A stretch of DNA of 64,000 nucleotides from GCA-002050365 sp964237235 (GCA_964237235.1 CAXSGY010000004.1:193702-257701); one strand, 5' to 3'. Shown: positions 45,022 through 54,228, counted from the stretch's first letter. Translations and numbers: made by a program. Notes: generated from the sequence alone by a model not told the origin.

Positions 45022-45309
45022 TTAGTAGCGTCTGATGACGACGCTGCTGACCAGACGGCGATTGACTCTGCCGTTGGCAAAATACGTCGTTCGATAAGTT
45101 TCGCGGACTAAACTGCGACCGCGGCGAACGTTGCGCGTGGTCGTGACGACGCGCGTTCGGCGTTGATAACGATTGCGCGGCGTTCTGATGATAATCTGCG
45201 GTTCGGCAATTGTCGCCGCGTTTGCCGTGCTGTTAGTTTTCGCTTCAATCGAAGGCACGAATGCCATCGAAGATAAAGAAAGTATGGCTAAAGCTAAGAA
45301 TTTTTTCAT
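45022..45309 (-). CDS. Small exported basic protein
   Basis: 95 aa. ATG at 45309 with AAGGAG about 9 nt upstream. Signal peptide MKKFLALAILSLSSMAFVPS, cleavage near SIEA. The mature part is very Arg-rich (RTPRNRYQRRTRVVTTTRNV) with regular beta-type alternation, and it has no cysteines. A cell-wall or nucleic-acid binding role is conceivable; no family is recognised. Confidence 0.8.
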   Translation of the reverse strand: MKKFLALAILSLSSMAFVPSIEAKTNSTANAATIAEPQIIIRTPRNRYQRRTRVVTTTRNVRRGRSLVRETYRTTYFANGRVNRRLVSSVVIRRY

Positions 45310-45516
45310 TATAATCTCTCCTTAAAAATCTTTTTTTTGAACGGCTTCAAACTCGTTTTCAAATCGCCGCCCGCAAAGTATGACGCGCCCGAATTTCGGA
45401 TGGTTGGAAAAAACATATCTTTCGCGTGTAAAGAAATGTAAAGCGTTTTCAATGATTTAGCCCGCGCGGATCAATAAAAATTACCGGTTTGTGATAATCT
45501 TTGACGAGCGTATTTT

Positions 45517-46701
45517 ATGAAATCAATCGCAGTTTTAGGCTCGACCGGCTCAATCGGCTGTAACACGCTGAAGGTCGTCGAACATCTCAAAAACGATTTT
45601 CGCGTGGTCGCGCTCGGCGCGGGCAAAAACGTCGAAAAGCTTGCCGAACAGATCGAACAATTTCAACCCACATTAGTTTCGGTCGCGGACGAGCAAAGCG
45701 CGGAAGATTTGCTTCGCCGAATTTCAAATTTCAAATTTCAAATTCCGAAAATCGAAATCGGCGAAAGCGGATTAATCGCGGCGGCGACGCACGAGCAAGT
45801 CGCAACGGTCGTTTCGGCGACGGTCGGCGCAGTCGGTTTCGTGCCGACTCTGCGTGCTTTGGAAGCGGGCAAACGAGTCGCGCTCGCCAACAAGGAAACC
45901 TTCGTAATGGCGGGCGAATTGATGCGAAAAGCGGCGCGTGAAAATAAAGCCGAAATTTTGCCCGTTGATTCTGAACACAACGCGATTCACCAATGTCTGC
46001 GCGGCGAATCGAAACGGGAAGTCAAACGCTTGATTTTAACCGCTTCGGGCGGACCGTTTCGCGGGAAATCGAAACGCGAAATCGAAAACGCGACCGTCGC
46101 CGAAGCCTTAAATCATCCGAACTGGAAAATGGGCAAAAAAAACACGATTGACAGCGCGACTTTGATGAACAAAGGTTTAGAGGTGATCGAAGCGAGCCGC
46201 CTGTTCGATTTTCCGGCGGACGAAATCGCGGTCGTCGTGCATCCGCAGTCAATCGTCCATTCGTTCGTCGAAATGGTTGACGGCTCGATCATCGCGCAGC
46301 TCGGCGTAACCGATATGAAACACGCCATTCAATATGCTTTGACGTATCCGACGAGAAAGGAAAATTGCCTGCCGCCGCTCGATTTTGCGACGCTTTCGCA
46401 GCTCACTTTTGAAGAACCCGATTTGGAAAAGTTTCCCTGTTTGGCTTTAGCTTACAAAGCATTAAAAATCGGCGGCACGATGACGACCGCGCTCAACGCC
46501 GCCAACGAAATCGCCGTCGAAGCATTTTTGGATGGTAAAATCCAACTTTCGGGCATTCCGAAAATCGTCGAAAGCGTGATGAACGAACACGAATCGAAAC
46601 CGGCGCAGAGTTTGGAAATTATTTTGGAAACCGACGATTGGGCGCGAAAACAGGCTATAATACGGTTGGAAACTTTTGGAAAAACCGCTTCGGCAAATTG
46701 A
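45517..46701 (+). CDS. dxr: 1-deoxy-D-xylulose 5-phosphate reductoisomerase
   Basis: 394 aa. Second committed step of the MEP pathway: DXP to MEP with NADPH. The N-terminal GSTGSIGCNTLKVVE binds NADPH; PVDSEHNAIHQCL and KMGKKNTIDSATLMNKGLEV supply the metal and substrate residues; the C-terminus has LNAANEIAVEAFL. Length normal. It is followed by a Uma2 gene (13 nt), rseP and ispG, a gene group often seen together apart from the Uma2 insertion. Confidence 0.97.
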   Translation: MKSIAVLGSTGSIGCNTLKVVEHLKNDFRVVALGAGKNVEKLAEQIEQFQPTLVSVADEQSAEDLLRRISNFKFQIPKIEIGESGLIAAATHEQVATVVSATVGAVGFVPTLRALEAGKRVALANKETFVMAGELMRKAARENKAEILPVDSEHNAIHQCLRGESKREVKRLILTASGGPFRGKSKREIENATVAEALNHPNWKMGKKNTIDSATLMNKGLEVIEASRLFDFPADEIAVVVHPQSIVHSFVEMVDGSIIAQLGVTDMKHAIQYALTYPTRKENCLPPLDFATLSQLTFEEPDLEKFPCLALAYKALKIGGTMTTALNAANEIAVEAFLDGKIQLSGIPKIVESVMNEHESKPAQSLEIILETDDWARKQAIIRLETFGKTASAN

Positions 46702-46714
46702 GAGGTAAAAATTT

Positions 46715-47353
46715 ATGGAACAGGTGATTTCAAAGATTGATTCGCAAAACTATTCGTTTGTCGGTGAGATCGAAGAAACCAACGCGAGAAACGAAGGAGT
46801 TAAACTGATAAAATGGACGCAGAAAGAATATTACAAAATGGCGGAACTCGGTTTCTTTCACAACAGACGAGTCGAACTCATTGAAGGAGAAATTATCGAA
46901 ATGTCACCAATGAAGTCGGCACACGCGACCGCTCTGGCGTTAGCCGCGCAAATTTTAGCGAAGATTTTTCCTCAAAATTTCGTCGTCCGCACGCAGATGC
47001 CTCTGAATTTCGGGAAAGCGAACGCGCCCGAACCCGACCTAGCCATAATCAAAGGCAATATTCGGGATTTTTCAAAATCGCATCCGAAAACGGCGGAGTT
47101 GCTGATCGAAGTTTCCGATTCGACGCTTCGCTATGATCGGGCAGTCAAAGCGGAACTCTACGCTCAAAACAGAATTCGGGAATACTGGATTGTGAATTTA
47201 AAAAACCGCCGTCTCGAAGTTTACCGTCAGCCGAAAAAAGACAAAAATCTCGGATTCGTTTACGGCGAAATAAAAATTCTCATCGAAACCGAATCAATCG
47301 CGCCGCTCGCCGCGCCGAAATCAAAAATCAAAATCGCCGACATTTTGCCTTAG
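46715..47353 (+). CDS. Uma2 family (DUF820) putative endonuclease
   Basis: 212 aa. GAGG lies 8-9 nt before the ATG. A PD-(D/E)XK-like core is visible: RRVELIEGEIIEMSP, EPDLAIIKG (Asp), LLIEVSDSTLRYDRAVKAEL (E-x-x-x with Lys) and YAQNRIREYWIVNL. Uma2 proteins are frequent in multicopy in cyanobacteria and Blastocatellia; their targets are unknown. It interrupts the dxr-rseP-ispG order and may be a later insertion. Confidence 0.88.
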   Translation: MEQVISKIDSQNYSFVGEIEETNARNEGVKLIKWTQKEYYKMAELGFFHNRRVELIEGEIIEMSPMKSAHATALALAAQILAKIFPQNFVVRTQMPLNFGKANAPEPDLAIIKGNIRDFSKSHPKTAELLIEVSDSTLRYDRAVKAELYAQNRIREYWIVNLKNRRLEVYRQPKKDKNLGFVYGEIKILIETESIAPLAAPKSKIKIADILP

Positions 47354-47453
47354 TTGCCAAAGTTTTCGGCGCGTTTTACACTTTTAATGACAACTTGCCC
47401 GCCGGAAATTGTTTCTAAGCAGACAAGATTTTTTTTACAAAGGAATTTATACA

Positions 47454-48824
47454 ATGCCCGATATTTTAATAGTCATTTTAGCCGTCATCTTCGTTCTCGG
47501 CATCGCCATCAACATCCACGAATTCGGACACTTTGCCGTTGCCAAACTGTTGGGAATGCGTGTTGACGCTTATTCGTTTTTCGGTCTCGGACCACGCATC
47601 TGGGGTTTCAAATACGGACATACCGATTACCGTATTTCGGCGATTCCGCTTGGCGCATACGTCAAACTTTACGGCGACGAAGCCAATTCCGGTTTGGAAG
47701 GCAAAGACGACCAAAGCGAGCCGGTTGCCGATTCGGAGCTGTATGAACTGCGCCCGCGCTGGCAAAAGTTTTTAGTGATGATCGGCGGACCGTTTATGAA
47801 CATTATGCTCGCGCTGGCGATTCCGTTTTTCGGCGCGTGGTATATGGGCTTGCCTTCGATGCCCGCGCCGATTGTCGGCACGGTCAAAACGGCGGGCGCG
47901 GCTGAACAAGCCGGAATCAAAGTCGGCGACCGCGTGGTGCAGTTTGACGGCGTGGAAAATCCGACGTGGGAGCGCGTCCGCAACGATTCGCTGATCGCGC
48001 CGGAAAAAGAAATTCCGGTAACGGTCGAGCGCGGCGGGCAGAAATTGAATTTGACGATTAAACCGACGCGCACCGAAAAAGACGGCAACAGCATCGGTTC
48101 GCTCGATCTCGAGCCGGAAATCGGTGTCGAGCCGGTCATTACCGGTTCGCTAATCGAAGGAAATCCGGCGGCGAACGCCGGTTTGCAAATTGGCGACCGC
48201 ATTATTTCGATCAACGGTGAAACGGTTCGCAACCACAACGAAATCGTCAATCAAATTCGCGGCAGCAAAGAGGCGACGATTAAAATGCTCGTCGAGCGCA
48301 ACGGCGAACGCCGGGAAATTCCGATTCAAGCCGAACAAGTCGAAGGCGTTTACAAAGTCGGCGCGATTTTCGAGCCGGACGAAAAAGCGATGCCGCGCGA
48401 GCCGGTTTCGATGGGACAGGCGGCGAGCTTTGCCGTCAACACGAATCTCGAAATTATCCGCTTGACGGGCAAAGTTTTCGGACAGCTTTTCGCCGGACAG
48501 CGTTCGGTCAAAGATGCCGGATTAGCCGGACCAATCGGCATCGTGCAGATAATTTCCAAAGTCGTCCACGAACAGGGTTTCGTCGGTTTAGTTTCGATAT
48601 TGGCGTTAATCAGCCTTAATTTGGGCGTGTTTAATCTGCTGCCGATTCCGATGCTCGACGGCGGACAAATCGCGGTGCTGGCAATCGAAGGTTTCCTGGG
48701 TTTATTCGGAATGACGCTTTCGATGAATGTTAAGGAAAAAATTCAGCTCGTCGGTCTCGCCATAATTTTGCTGTTGATGGTTACGACGATTTTCTTTGAT
48801 GTTTCGCGCTTGTTTGGAAAGTAA
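47454..48824 (+). CDS. rseP: Site-2 intramembrane metalloprotease RseP
   Basis: 456 aa from ATG at 47454 (AAAGGA upstream); an in-frame upstream start at 47409 is less likely. Zinc motif HEFGH at 22-26 in the first membrane helix, second metal motif NLLPIPMLDGG near the C-terminus. Two PDZ domains lie between (AGAAEQAGIKVGDRVVQFDG; GNPAANAGLQIGDRIISING). The family cleaves anti-sigma factors and signal-peptide remnants in the inner membrane. It sits between MEP-pathway genes. Confidence 0.95.
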   Translation: MPDILIVILAVIFVLGIAINIHEFGHFAVAKLLGMRVDAYSFFGLGPRIWGFKYGHTDYRISAIPLGAYVKLYGDEANSGLEGKDDQSEPVADSELYELRPRWQKFLVMIGGPFMNIMLALAIPFFGAWYMGLPSMPAPIVGTVKTAGAAEQAGIKVGDRVVQFDGVENPTWERVRNDSLIAPEKEIPVTVERGGQKLNLTIKPTRTEKDGNSIGSLDLEPEIGVEPVITGSLIEGNPAANAGLQIGDRIISINGETVRNHNEIVNQIRGSKEATIKMLVERNGERREIPIQAEQVEGVYKVGAIFEPDEKAMPREPVSMGQAASFAVNTNLEIIRLTGKVFGQLFAGQRSVKDAGLAGPIGIVQIISKVVHEQGFVGLVSILALISLNLGVFNLLPIPMLDGGQIAVLAIEGFLGLFGMTLSMNVKEKIQLVGLAIILLLMVTTIFFDVSRLFGK

Positions 48825-48825
48825 A

Positions 48826-48905
48826 TTAGCCACGAATTGAACGAATAAGCACGAATAAGAGTCAAAAGATAATTCGTGTTTATTCGTGTCATTCGTGGCA
48901 AAAAA
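48826..48905. repeat. Palindromic CACGAAT-type repeat
   Basis: Begins 2 nt after the rseP stop. Left arm TTAGCCACGAATTGAACG..., right arm 48873-48905 with TTCGTGTTTATTCGTGTCA. It forms a long imperfect hairpin and ends 24 bp before the ispG ATG. Confidence 0.8.
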
Positions 48906-48928
48906 TTTTGCGGTGAAGTGAACTTAAG

Positions 48929-50038
48929 ATGAGAAGAAAAACAAAAGCGGTAATGGTCAAAAACGTGCAGATCGGCGGCGACGCGCCGATTGCCGTGCAG
49001 TCTATGACGAAAACCGACACGACCGACGTTGACGGAACGATCAAGCAGATCGAAGAAATGGTCGCCGCCGGTTGCGAAATCGTCCGCATCGCCGTTCCCG
49101 ACAACGACGCGGCGATTGCCTTAAAAGAAATCCGCAAACGCACCGACGCGCCGCTCGTCGCCGACATTCATTTTCACTATAAACTCGCGCTGATGGCACT
49201 CGACGCGGGCATTGATAAGTTGCGGCTTAACCCGGGAAACATCGGTTCGATTGACCGCATTCGCCAGGTCGTGCGCGCCGCCGAAGCGCAAAAAGTTCCG
49301 ATCAGAATCGGTGTCAACGGCGGCAGTCTGGAAAAAGACCTTTTGGCAAAATACGGCACGGCAACGCCCGAAGCGATTGTCGAATCGGGAATGCGCCATA
49401 TCAGAATTTTGGAAGATTTAGGTTTTACCGACACGATTATTTCCCTCAAAGCCTCGGACGTAAATCGTATGGTCGAAGCGTATCGTCTGATGTCAAGAAA
49501 GGTTGATTATCCGTTTCATCTCGGCGTAACCGAAGCGGGAACGGCGTTCGGCGGCACGATTAAATCCGCCATCGGTTTGGGAATTTTGATGCACGAAGGC
49601 ATCGGCGACACAATTCGCGTTTCTCTCGCCGCCGAACCGCACGAAGAGGTGCGCGTCGGTTGGGAAATCTTAAAAAGTCTGGAATTAAGAAAGCGCGGCG
49701 TAACGGTCGTCGCGTGTCCGACCTGCGGCAGATTAGACGTTGATAATTTCGTCGAGATCGTCACCGAAGTCGAAAGAAGATTGGCGCACGTCGAAGAGCC
49801 TTTGCATCTTTCGATTATGGGCTGCGCCGTCAACGGTCCCGGCGAAGCGCACGATTCACAGTTGGGAATTACGTTCGGTCGCAATGTCGGAATGATTTTC
49901 AAAGACGGCGTGCCGATGCGCCGCGTTTCCGGCGCGGATATCGTCGAAGAATTCGTCAAGGAAGTCGAGATTTTGCGGAAAGAAGGCAAAAACGCGAAAC
50001 CTTTGAACGCCGAAAAACCTTTAGTCCAAATCAGCTGA
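48929..50038 (+). CDS. ispG: 4-hydroxy-3-methylbut-2-en-1-yl diphosphate synthase
   Basis: 369 aa. Converts MEcPP to HMBPP, the penultimate MEP step, with a [4Fe-4S] cluster. The TIM-barrel half begins VMVKNVQIGGDAPIAVQSMT and contains VADIHFHYKLAL and KLRLNPGNIGS. The cluster cysteines are in ACPTCGRLDVDN and IMGCAVNGPGEA. Length matches the short bacterial form. It is downstream of rseP, separated by a palindrome. Confidence 0.97.
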   Translation: MRRKTKAVMVKNVQIGGDAPIAVQSMTKTDTTDVDGTIKQIEEMVAAGCEIVRIAVPDNDAAIALKEIRKRTDAPLVADIHFHYKLALMALDAGIDKLRLNPGNIGSIDRIRQVVRAAEAQKVPIRIGVNGGSLEKDLLAKYGTATPEAIVESGMRHIRILEDLGFTDTIISLKASDVNRMVEAYRLMSRKVDYPFHLGVTEAGTAFGGTIKSAIGLGILMHEGIGDTIRVSLAAEPHEEVRVGWEILKSLELRKRGVTVVACPTCGRLDVDNFVEIVTEVERRLAHVEEPLHLSIMGCAVNGPGEAHDSQLGITFGRNVGMIFKDGVPMRRVSGADIVEEFVKEVEILRKEGKNAKPLNAEKPLVQIS

Positions 50039-50048
50039 AAATTTATCA

Positions 50049-50114
50049 AACCACATAGAGACATAGGACACATAGAAAATTTAATCTCTATGTGTCCTAT
50101 GTTTCTATGTGGTT
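50049..50114. repeat. CACATAG-type palindrome between convergent genes
   Basis: 27 nt arms (50049-50075 and 50088-50114) are complementary with a single G-U. The words CACATAG/ACATAGG repeat within each arm. A T-poor 12 nt loop separates them and A-runs follow. It probably acts as a bidirectional terminator for ispG and the gene at 50124. Confidence 0.85.
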
Positions 50115-50123
50115 AAAAAATTC

Positions 50124-50546
50124 TTAAGGCGCGAGCAATGTAAAAGGATAAATCGGCACATTCCGCAGAACGAAAAATGCCGCCACTAAAAAAATAAATC
50201 CGTAAATCGCGGCAGGCGGAAAAACTTTCCACGAAAGCCCGCGACCTCTGACGACAATTAAAATCATCGAAGCGAAAAAGTATAGAAAAATAAACGAATA
50301 AATCGGCAGCATCGCGTTAAAATGCAGAGCCGTCAAAACGTCGCCGTGAAAAAGCGCGTGAAAACCGCGCGTCAAACCGCATCCCGGACAATTTATTCCG
50401 GTCAGCGCGTAAAGCGGACAAACCGGAAAAAATCCGGCGGTCGTCGGATTAAAATAACCGACGACAAACACGCCCGCGCCGACCGCCAAAATTCCCGCGC
50501 CCGCTAAAAGTCTTTCATTTGAAAATTTCGATTCGCTCAATTTCAC
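50124..50546 (-). CDS. DUF2752 membrane protein
   Basis: 140 aa. Three or four membrane helices and the family motif CPLYALTGINCPGCGLTRGF with four closely placed cysteines, followed by HALFHGDVLTALHFN. DUF2752 proteins are of unknown function. The stop is close to the 50049-50114 palindrome. Confidence 0.9.
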   Translation of the reverse strand: MKLSESKFSNERLLAGAGILAVGAGVFVVGYFNPTTAGFFPVCPLYALTGINCPGCGLTRGFHALFHGDVLTALHFNAMLPIYSFIFLYFFASMILIVVRGRGLSWKVFPPAAIYGFIFLVAAFFVLRNVPIYPFTLLAP

Positions 50547-50572
50547 TTCTATTTTACCGCAAATTAATGTTA

Positions 50573-51610
50573 TCAGTCATTTGCCATCTGCATAAACAAT
50601 GCGTCGGTGGCGATTTTGCGGTTGAGATTGACGGCGAGATTTTCGCGCAAAGTTTCGATTTCCGCGAGCCACGCCGACAGCTTTTTGCCTTCCGTTCGAT
50701 CGGCGAAGCGTCTTAAATCGGCGATGGAATCAGTGTTTACCAACAACTTTTCGTCGGCGCGCTGGCGAATCGCCCAAACGTCGTGAATTAAAGTTTGCAG
50801 AATGTCGAGCGACGTTTCGTAATCGTCCTTGTTTTTTGCGTCGTTCATTTCTTCGGCGACGCGCAAAAGCTCGGCGCGGTTTCGGCTGATGGCGACGCTT
50901 TCCAAAACTCGGAGCATCGCGTGGCGTTGGCGGCGAAATTTTTCCAGATCCGCGTTTCGCGCGTAGCCGATTCTGCCGCCGGAAAGCCTTGCGAGCAGCG
51001 CGGCATCTTCGACGGAAAATTCTTTGCTTTTCGCCAGATAGTTTTCGATTTCCGCCGGCGCGACCGGCGCGAAGCGCAGCGTTTGACAGCGCGAGCGAAT
51101 CGTCGGCAAAAACGCGTCGGGGCGCGCCGAAATCAGAAAAATATACGAAGTGGCGGGCGGCTCTTCGAGCGTCTTTAAAAGCGCGTTCGATGCCGAATCG
51201 TTCATTTTATCGGCATCGTCAATTAGAAAAAATCTGTTTGACGCTTCAAACGGTCGGAAATTCGCCTCCGTCTCCAGATCGCGCACCGCGTCAACCAGAA
51301 TGTTTTTGTTGAACGGCAAAATCAAACCGATGTCGGGATGCTCTGTAAAAGTAACCTTCTTGAATGCGTCGCGGTCGTCCGTTTTCGGAGCGTTAAAATT
51401 GTCGGCGCGGCGGCACGAAGCGCAAACGTCGCAGGCTTCGCCCGCTTTCGGATTGCGGCAAACAATTGATTTAGCGAGTTCGAGCGCAAATTGCCGCTTG
51501 CCAACGCCGCCCGCGCCCGCCAAAAGCAGCGAATGAGGAACGCGACCTGATTTTAGAAGTCGGCGCAAAATCGTTTTAACCGAATCGTTGCCGATGAGCT
51601 TGTCGAACAT
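50573..51610 (-). CDS. holB: DNA polymerase III delta-prime subunit
   Basis: 345 aa from ATG at 51610 (MFDKLIGNDSVKTILRRLLK). Clamp-loader AAA+ protein with P-loop GAGGVGKRQFA, a zinc knuckle formed by four Cys (VCRNPKAGEACDVCASCRR), IDDADKMNDSASNALLKTLE (Walker B-like) and the SRC motif IRSRCQTLRF. It opens the sliding clamp with DnaX and HolA. It is the last gene of the miaA-hfq-tmk-holB group. Confidence 0.92.
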   Translation of the reverse strand: MFDKLIGNDSVKTILRRLLKSGRVPHSLLLAGAGGVGKRQFALELAKSIVCRNPKAGEACDVCASCRRADNFNAPKTDDRDAFKKVTFTEHPDIGLILPFNKNILVDAVRDLETEANFRPFEASNRFFLIDDADKMNDSASNALLKTLEEPPATSYIFLISARPDAFLPTIRSRCQTLRFAPVAPAEIENYLAKSKEFSVEDAALLARLSGGRIGYARNADLEKFRRQRHAMLRVLESVAISRNRAELLRVAEEMNDAKNKDDYETSLDILQTLIHDVWAIRQRADEKLLVNTDSIADLRRFADRTEGKKLSAWLAEIETLRENLAVNLNRKIATDALFMQMAND

Positions 51611-51625
51611 AAAAATAATGGATGC

Positions 51626-51751
51626 GGAGCGTGGACGGCTCGTCAGCATTTCGAGCGCGCGAGCGCGAGATATACCGTTGTTATTAAGTCGCGGATTAGC
51701 AATCGAGCAACGTCGCTCACGCTCCGTTGGCGGACGAGCCGTCCGCGCTCC
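51626..51751. repeat. Inverted repeat reaching into the tmk 3' end
   Basis: Arms 51626-51644 and 51733-51751 (19 nt, one mismatch) with words GGAGCG-GGACGGCTCGTC. The right arm also folds on itself (GCGGAC/GTCCGC). The left arm is in the tmk-holB gap and the right arm encodes the last residues of tmk. The structure resembles a REPIN-type pair of REP sequences. Confidence 0.75.
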
Positions 51752-52385
51752 GTTTGCTTTCGAGAAATTCGGAAACGATTTTCAAAACACGCGCTTTGAC
51801 TTCTTCAATCGAGCCGCTTGCTTCGACAATGCGAAAACGCGCCGGTTCGCTTTCGACGATTTTAAGGTAAGCGCGGCGCACGCGGTCGTAAAATTCCGTC
51901 GTCTCCGAATCCATACGATTTTTCTGCTCGCCCGCCGCGCTGCGCGAATGTTTTCTGGCGAACGCCGTTTCAATCGGTAAATCGAAAAACAAAGTCAAAT
52001 CGGGTTTGAGTCCGCCGGTGGCGAGTTCGATTACTTGATTAACCATTTCTTCGGAAAAACCGCGCCCCGCGCCTTGATAAGCGAAAGTCGCGTCGGCATA
52101 ACGGTCGGAGATGACGATTTTTCCCTGTTCGATAGCCGGTTTGACTAAAAATTCGACGTGCTGGGCGCGGTCAGCGGCGAACAATAAAAGCTCGGCGAGC
52201 GGCGCGACCGTTTCTTCGGTTTCGAGAAACGATTCGCGCAGACGGCGACCGAGCGGCGTTCCGCCCGGCTCCATCGTCGTTAAAACGTCCAAGCCTCTGA
52301 CGCGCAATTCGCTTGCCAGCATTCGCAACTGCGTTGATTTGCCGCTTCCGTCAATTCCTTCAAAAGTGATAAATTTTCCGCGCAA
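51717..52385 (-). CDS. tmk: Thymidylate kinase
   Basis: 222 aa. Phosphorylates dTMP to dTDP. P-loop EGIDGSGKSTQ at about 9-19, the DR[YH]-type motif SDRYADATFAYQGAGRG, and a LID with RSAAGEQKNRM. It starts 2 nt after the hfq stop. The last dozen codons (SKRSADGSSANGA) come from the right arm of the 51626-51751 repeat, so the repeat appears to have rewritten the C-terminus. Confidence 0.95.
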   Translation of the reverse strand: MRGKFITFEGIDGSGKSTQLRMLASELRVRGLDVLTTMEPGGTPLGRRLRESFLETEETVAPLAELLLFAADRAQHVEFLVKPAIEQGKIVISDRYADATFAYQGAGRGFSEEMVNQVIELATGGLKPDLTLFFDLPIETAFARKHSRSAAGEQKNRMDSETTEFYDRVRRAYLKIVESEPARFRIVEASGSIEEVKARVLKIVSEFLESKRSADGSSANGA

Positions 52386-52387
52386 AT

Positions 52388-52618
52388 TTATGGTTCCGAA
52401 ACGGGTCTTTTTCTTTCCTGCGAAATAGTGGAAATGGAATGTTTGAACACTAAAACGTCTTGCCCGCTCACATCCAGCATCACCGAAAATTTATCGAAGC
52501 TTTTGATTCTTCCCGAAAGCGTCGCGCCGTGCATTAAATGTATGACAATGTTAAACTTCTCGCGCCGCGCCGTATTTAAAAACGCATCCTGTATGTTTTG
52601 GGCAACTGTTTTTTCCAT
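52388..52618 (-). CDS. hfq: RNA chaperone Hfq
   Basis: 76 aa. Sm1 motif in FNIVIHLMHGATLSGRIKSF with DKFSVML, and the Sm2 motif FKHSISTI (usually YKHAIST). Hexamers bind A-rich and U-rich RNA and help small RNAs pair. It follows miaA as in many bacteria (88 bp gap). The short C-terminal tail lacks the acidic extension of enterobacteria. Its presence means sRNA regulation is plausible in this organism. Confidence 0.96.
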   Translation of the reverse strand: MEKTVAQNIQDAFLNTARREKFNIVIHLMHGATLSGRIKSFDKFSVMLDVSGQDVLVFKHSISTISQERKRPVSEP

Positions 52619-52706
52619 AACATTCTCTCTTCAGCCAAGTTGTGGGATTGCTGGACTTAGTTTATAACAAGTTTGCCGATTCGCACAAGAAAATTTTCAC
52701 AAGTTC

Positions 52707-53645
52707 TTACAAATCAAGCATTTTCCACAATTTTTCGCGCGTTGCGGCTTCGTCGCCGAAGCCTTCGAGCCATTCGACCGCTTTTTCGCGCCGAAACCAG
52801 GACATCTGCCGTTTGGCGTAATTGCGAACGTCCTGTTTGGTTTGTTCGATTGCGCTTTCAAGCGTTCGCTCGCCGCGCAAAAATTCGCAAACCCTCCGGT
52901 AACCGTGCGCGCCGAGCGCGTTCGTATCATCGCGCAAGCCTTTCCCGCGCAAATTTTTTACTTCTTCGATTAACCCGTCGGCGAAATGCGTTTCGGCGCG
53001 GCAGTTAATGCGTTCATACAAAAGATCGCGCGGCGGATAAAGCGCGAAAATTCTTATTCTACCAGCAAATTCCGGCGGCGGCGGACGGTTCGGCTGCGCC
53101 GCGGCGATAGATTTTCCGGTTTGGAAAAAAACTTCGAGCGCGCGCGCGACGCGAACATAATCGCGCGGAAAAAGTCTGGCAGCGGAAATTTTGTCAACTC
53201 TGGTTAAGATTTTGTGCAGATGTTCCGCGCCTTTTTGCTCTTTTATTCGCTTGATTTTTTTCCGCAGATTTTCGTCGGTTTTCGGACTCGCAAAAAACGG
53301 TTCGCGCAACGCTCTCAAATAAAAACCCGTTCCGCCGACGAGAACGGGAATGTTGCCGCGCCGCTCGATTTCAAAGATTTTTTGAGCCGCGTCCGTTGCC
53401 CAGTCAGCCGCCGTATAATTCACGTCGGGCGCGACGTAACCGATTAAATGATGCGGCACGCCGCGCATTTCTTCAATCGAAACCTTCGCCGTCGCAATCT
53501 CGATTTCCTGGTAAATCTGCACTGAATCGCAGTTGATTATTTCGCCGCCGACGCGAAGCGCGAGTTCGATGCCGAGTTCGCTTTTGCCCGCCGCGGTCGG
53601 ACCGGCGACGGCGTAAATCTCTTGATTTTCGGCGTTATTTTCCAA
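52707..53645 (-). CDS. miaA: tRNA dimethylallyltransferase MiaA
   Basis: 312 aa. Adds dimethylallyl to A37 of tRNAs reading UNN codons. P-loop AGPTAAGKSELG, CDSVQIYQEIEIATAKVS, and VLVGGTGFYLRALREP are all canonical. The C-terminal part has QDVRNYAKRQMSWFRREKAV. It uses the DMAPP product of the MEP pathway encoded 3-8 kb away. Confidence 0.96.
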   Translation of the reverse strand: MENNAENQEIYAVAGPTAAGKSELGIELALRVGGEIINCDSVQIYQEIEIATAKVSIEEMRGVPHHLIGYVAPDVNYTAADWATDAAQKIFEIERRGNIPVLVGGTGFYLRALREPFFASPKTDENLRKKIKRIKEQKGAEHLHKILTRVDKISAARLFPRDYVRVARALEVFFQTGKSIAAAQPNRPPPPEFAGRIRIFALYPPRDLLYERINCRAETHFADGLIEEVKNLRGKGLRDDTNALGAHGYRRVCEFLRGERTLESAIEQTKQDVRNYAKRQMSWFRREKAVEWLEGFGDEAATREKLWKMLDL

Positions 53646-53651
53646 AACAAA

Positions 53652-54004
53652 TCAAATAAGCGTATAGGCTATCAAGCTGCAAACGATGACCATCAGCGAC
53701 AACCCGCCGACGAAAAATATATCGGCGGTTCTCTCCAGCCGCCGTTTGCGTTTCCCGTCGGTCGTTCGCAAACTGGTGTAAGCGAGAATGCAGGAAACCA
53801 AAAAAATCAGCCGTCAAAAGCCAGAATATTATCGCCGACCGAATCGAAATTTTTCAGTTCGGTAATCGCTCTAAAAATTCCGATGACCGTCAGACAAACG
53901 CCGACCAGCGTCGCCGAAACGCTGAATATATGTATGCTGATGCTGTTTTCGATTTCGTCTTCCTTCTTTGCCGCTTTTTCTTCCGGTTCAACCGAATTTT
54001 CCAT
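53652..54004 (-). pseudogene. Small membrane protein gene with a single-base frameshift
   Basis: ATG at 54004 (AGGA upstream) opens MENSVEPEEKAAKKEDEIEN and a membrane helix (IFSVSATLVGVCLTVIGIFR) and stops after ILAFDG. One frame over, the text continues as LIFLVSCILAYTSLRTTDGK and ends with a second helix pair (IFFVGGLSLMVIVCSLIAYT), stop at 53652. Adding one base before the premature TGA near 53812-53815 would give a smooth protein of about 117 aa with three helices. The break is next to a run of seven A/T (53800-53806). It could be a real mutation or a base-calling loss. Confidence 0.65.
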
Positions 54005-54073
54005 TTTGTCCTGCTTGATTATTTCAAAGTGACTGCACAATTTGCGCCTTTTAGATGATTTATACGAGCGAAA

Positions 54074-54169
54074 TCAGTTTGTGTTCAGAAACAGCCGCGC
54101 CAATGCGATCAGCAGGAAGAATGCCAGCAATAAAAGCGCGCCGATAATTTGATTGCGAGAAAATTTCAT
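54074..54169 (-). CDS. Possible 31-aa membrane peptide
   Basis: ATG at 54169, TGA at 54074. The product MKFSRNQIIGALLLLAFFLL ends ARLFLNTN: a short basic start and one membrane helix. No good ribosome site is seen. It lies upstream, on the same strand, of the frameshifted membrane gene, in the otherwise empty region 54041-54321. Confidence 0.35.
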   Translation of the reverse strand: MKFSRNQIIGALLLLAFFLLIALARLFLNTN

Positions 54170-54228
54170 CGTTAAAGATTTTAGATTTTATTTCAAAAGT
54201 ATAAAGTCGATTATTTTGCTCGATTTTC

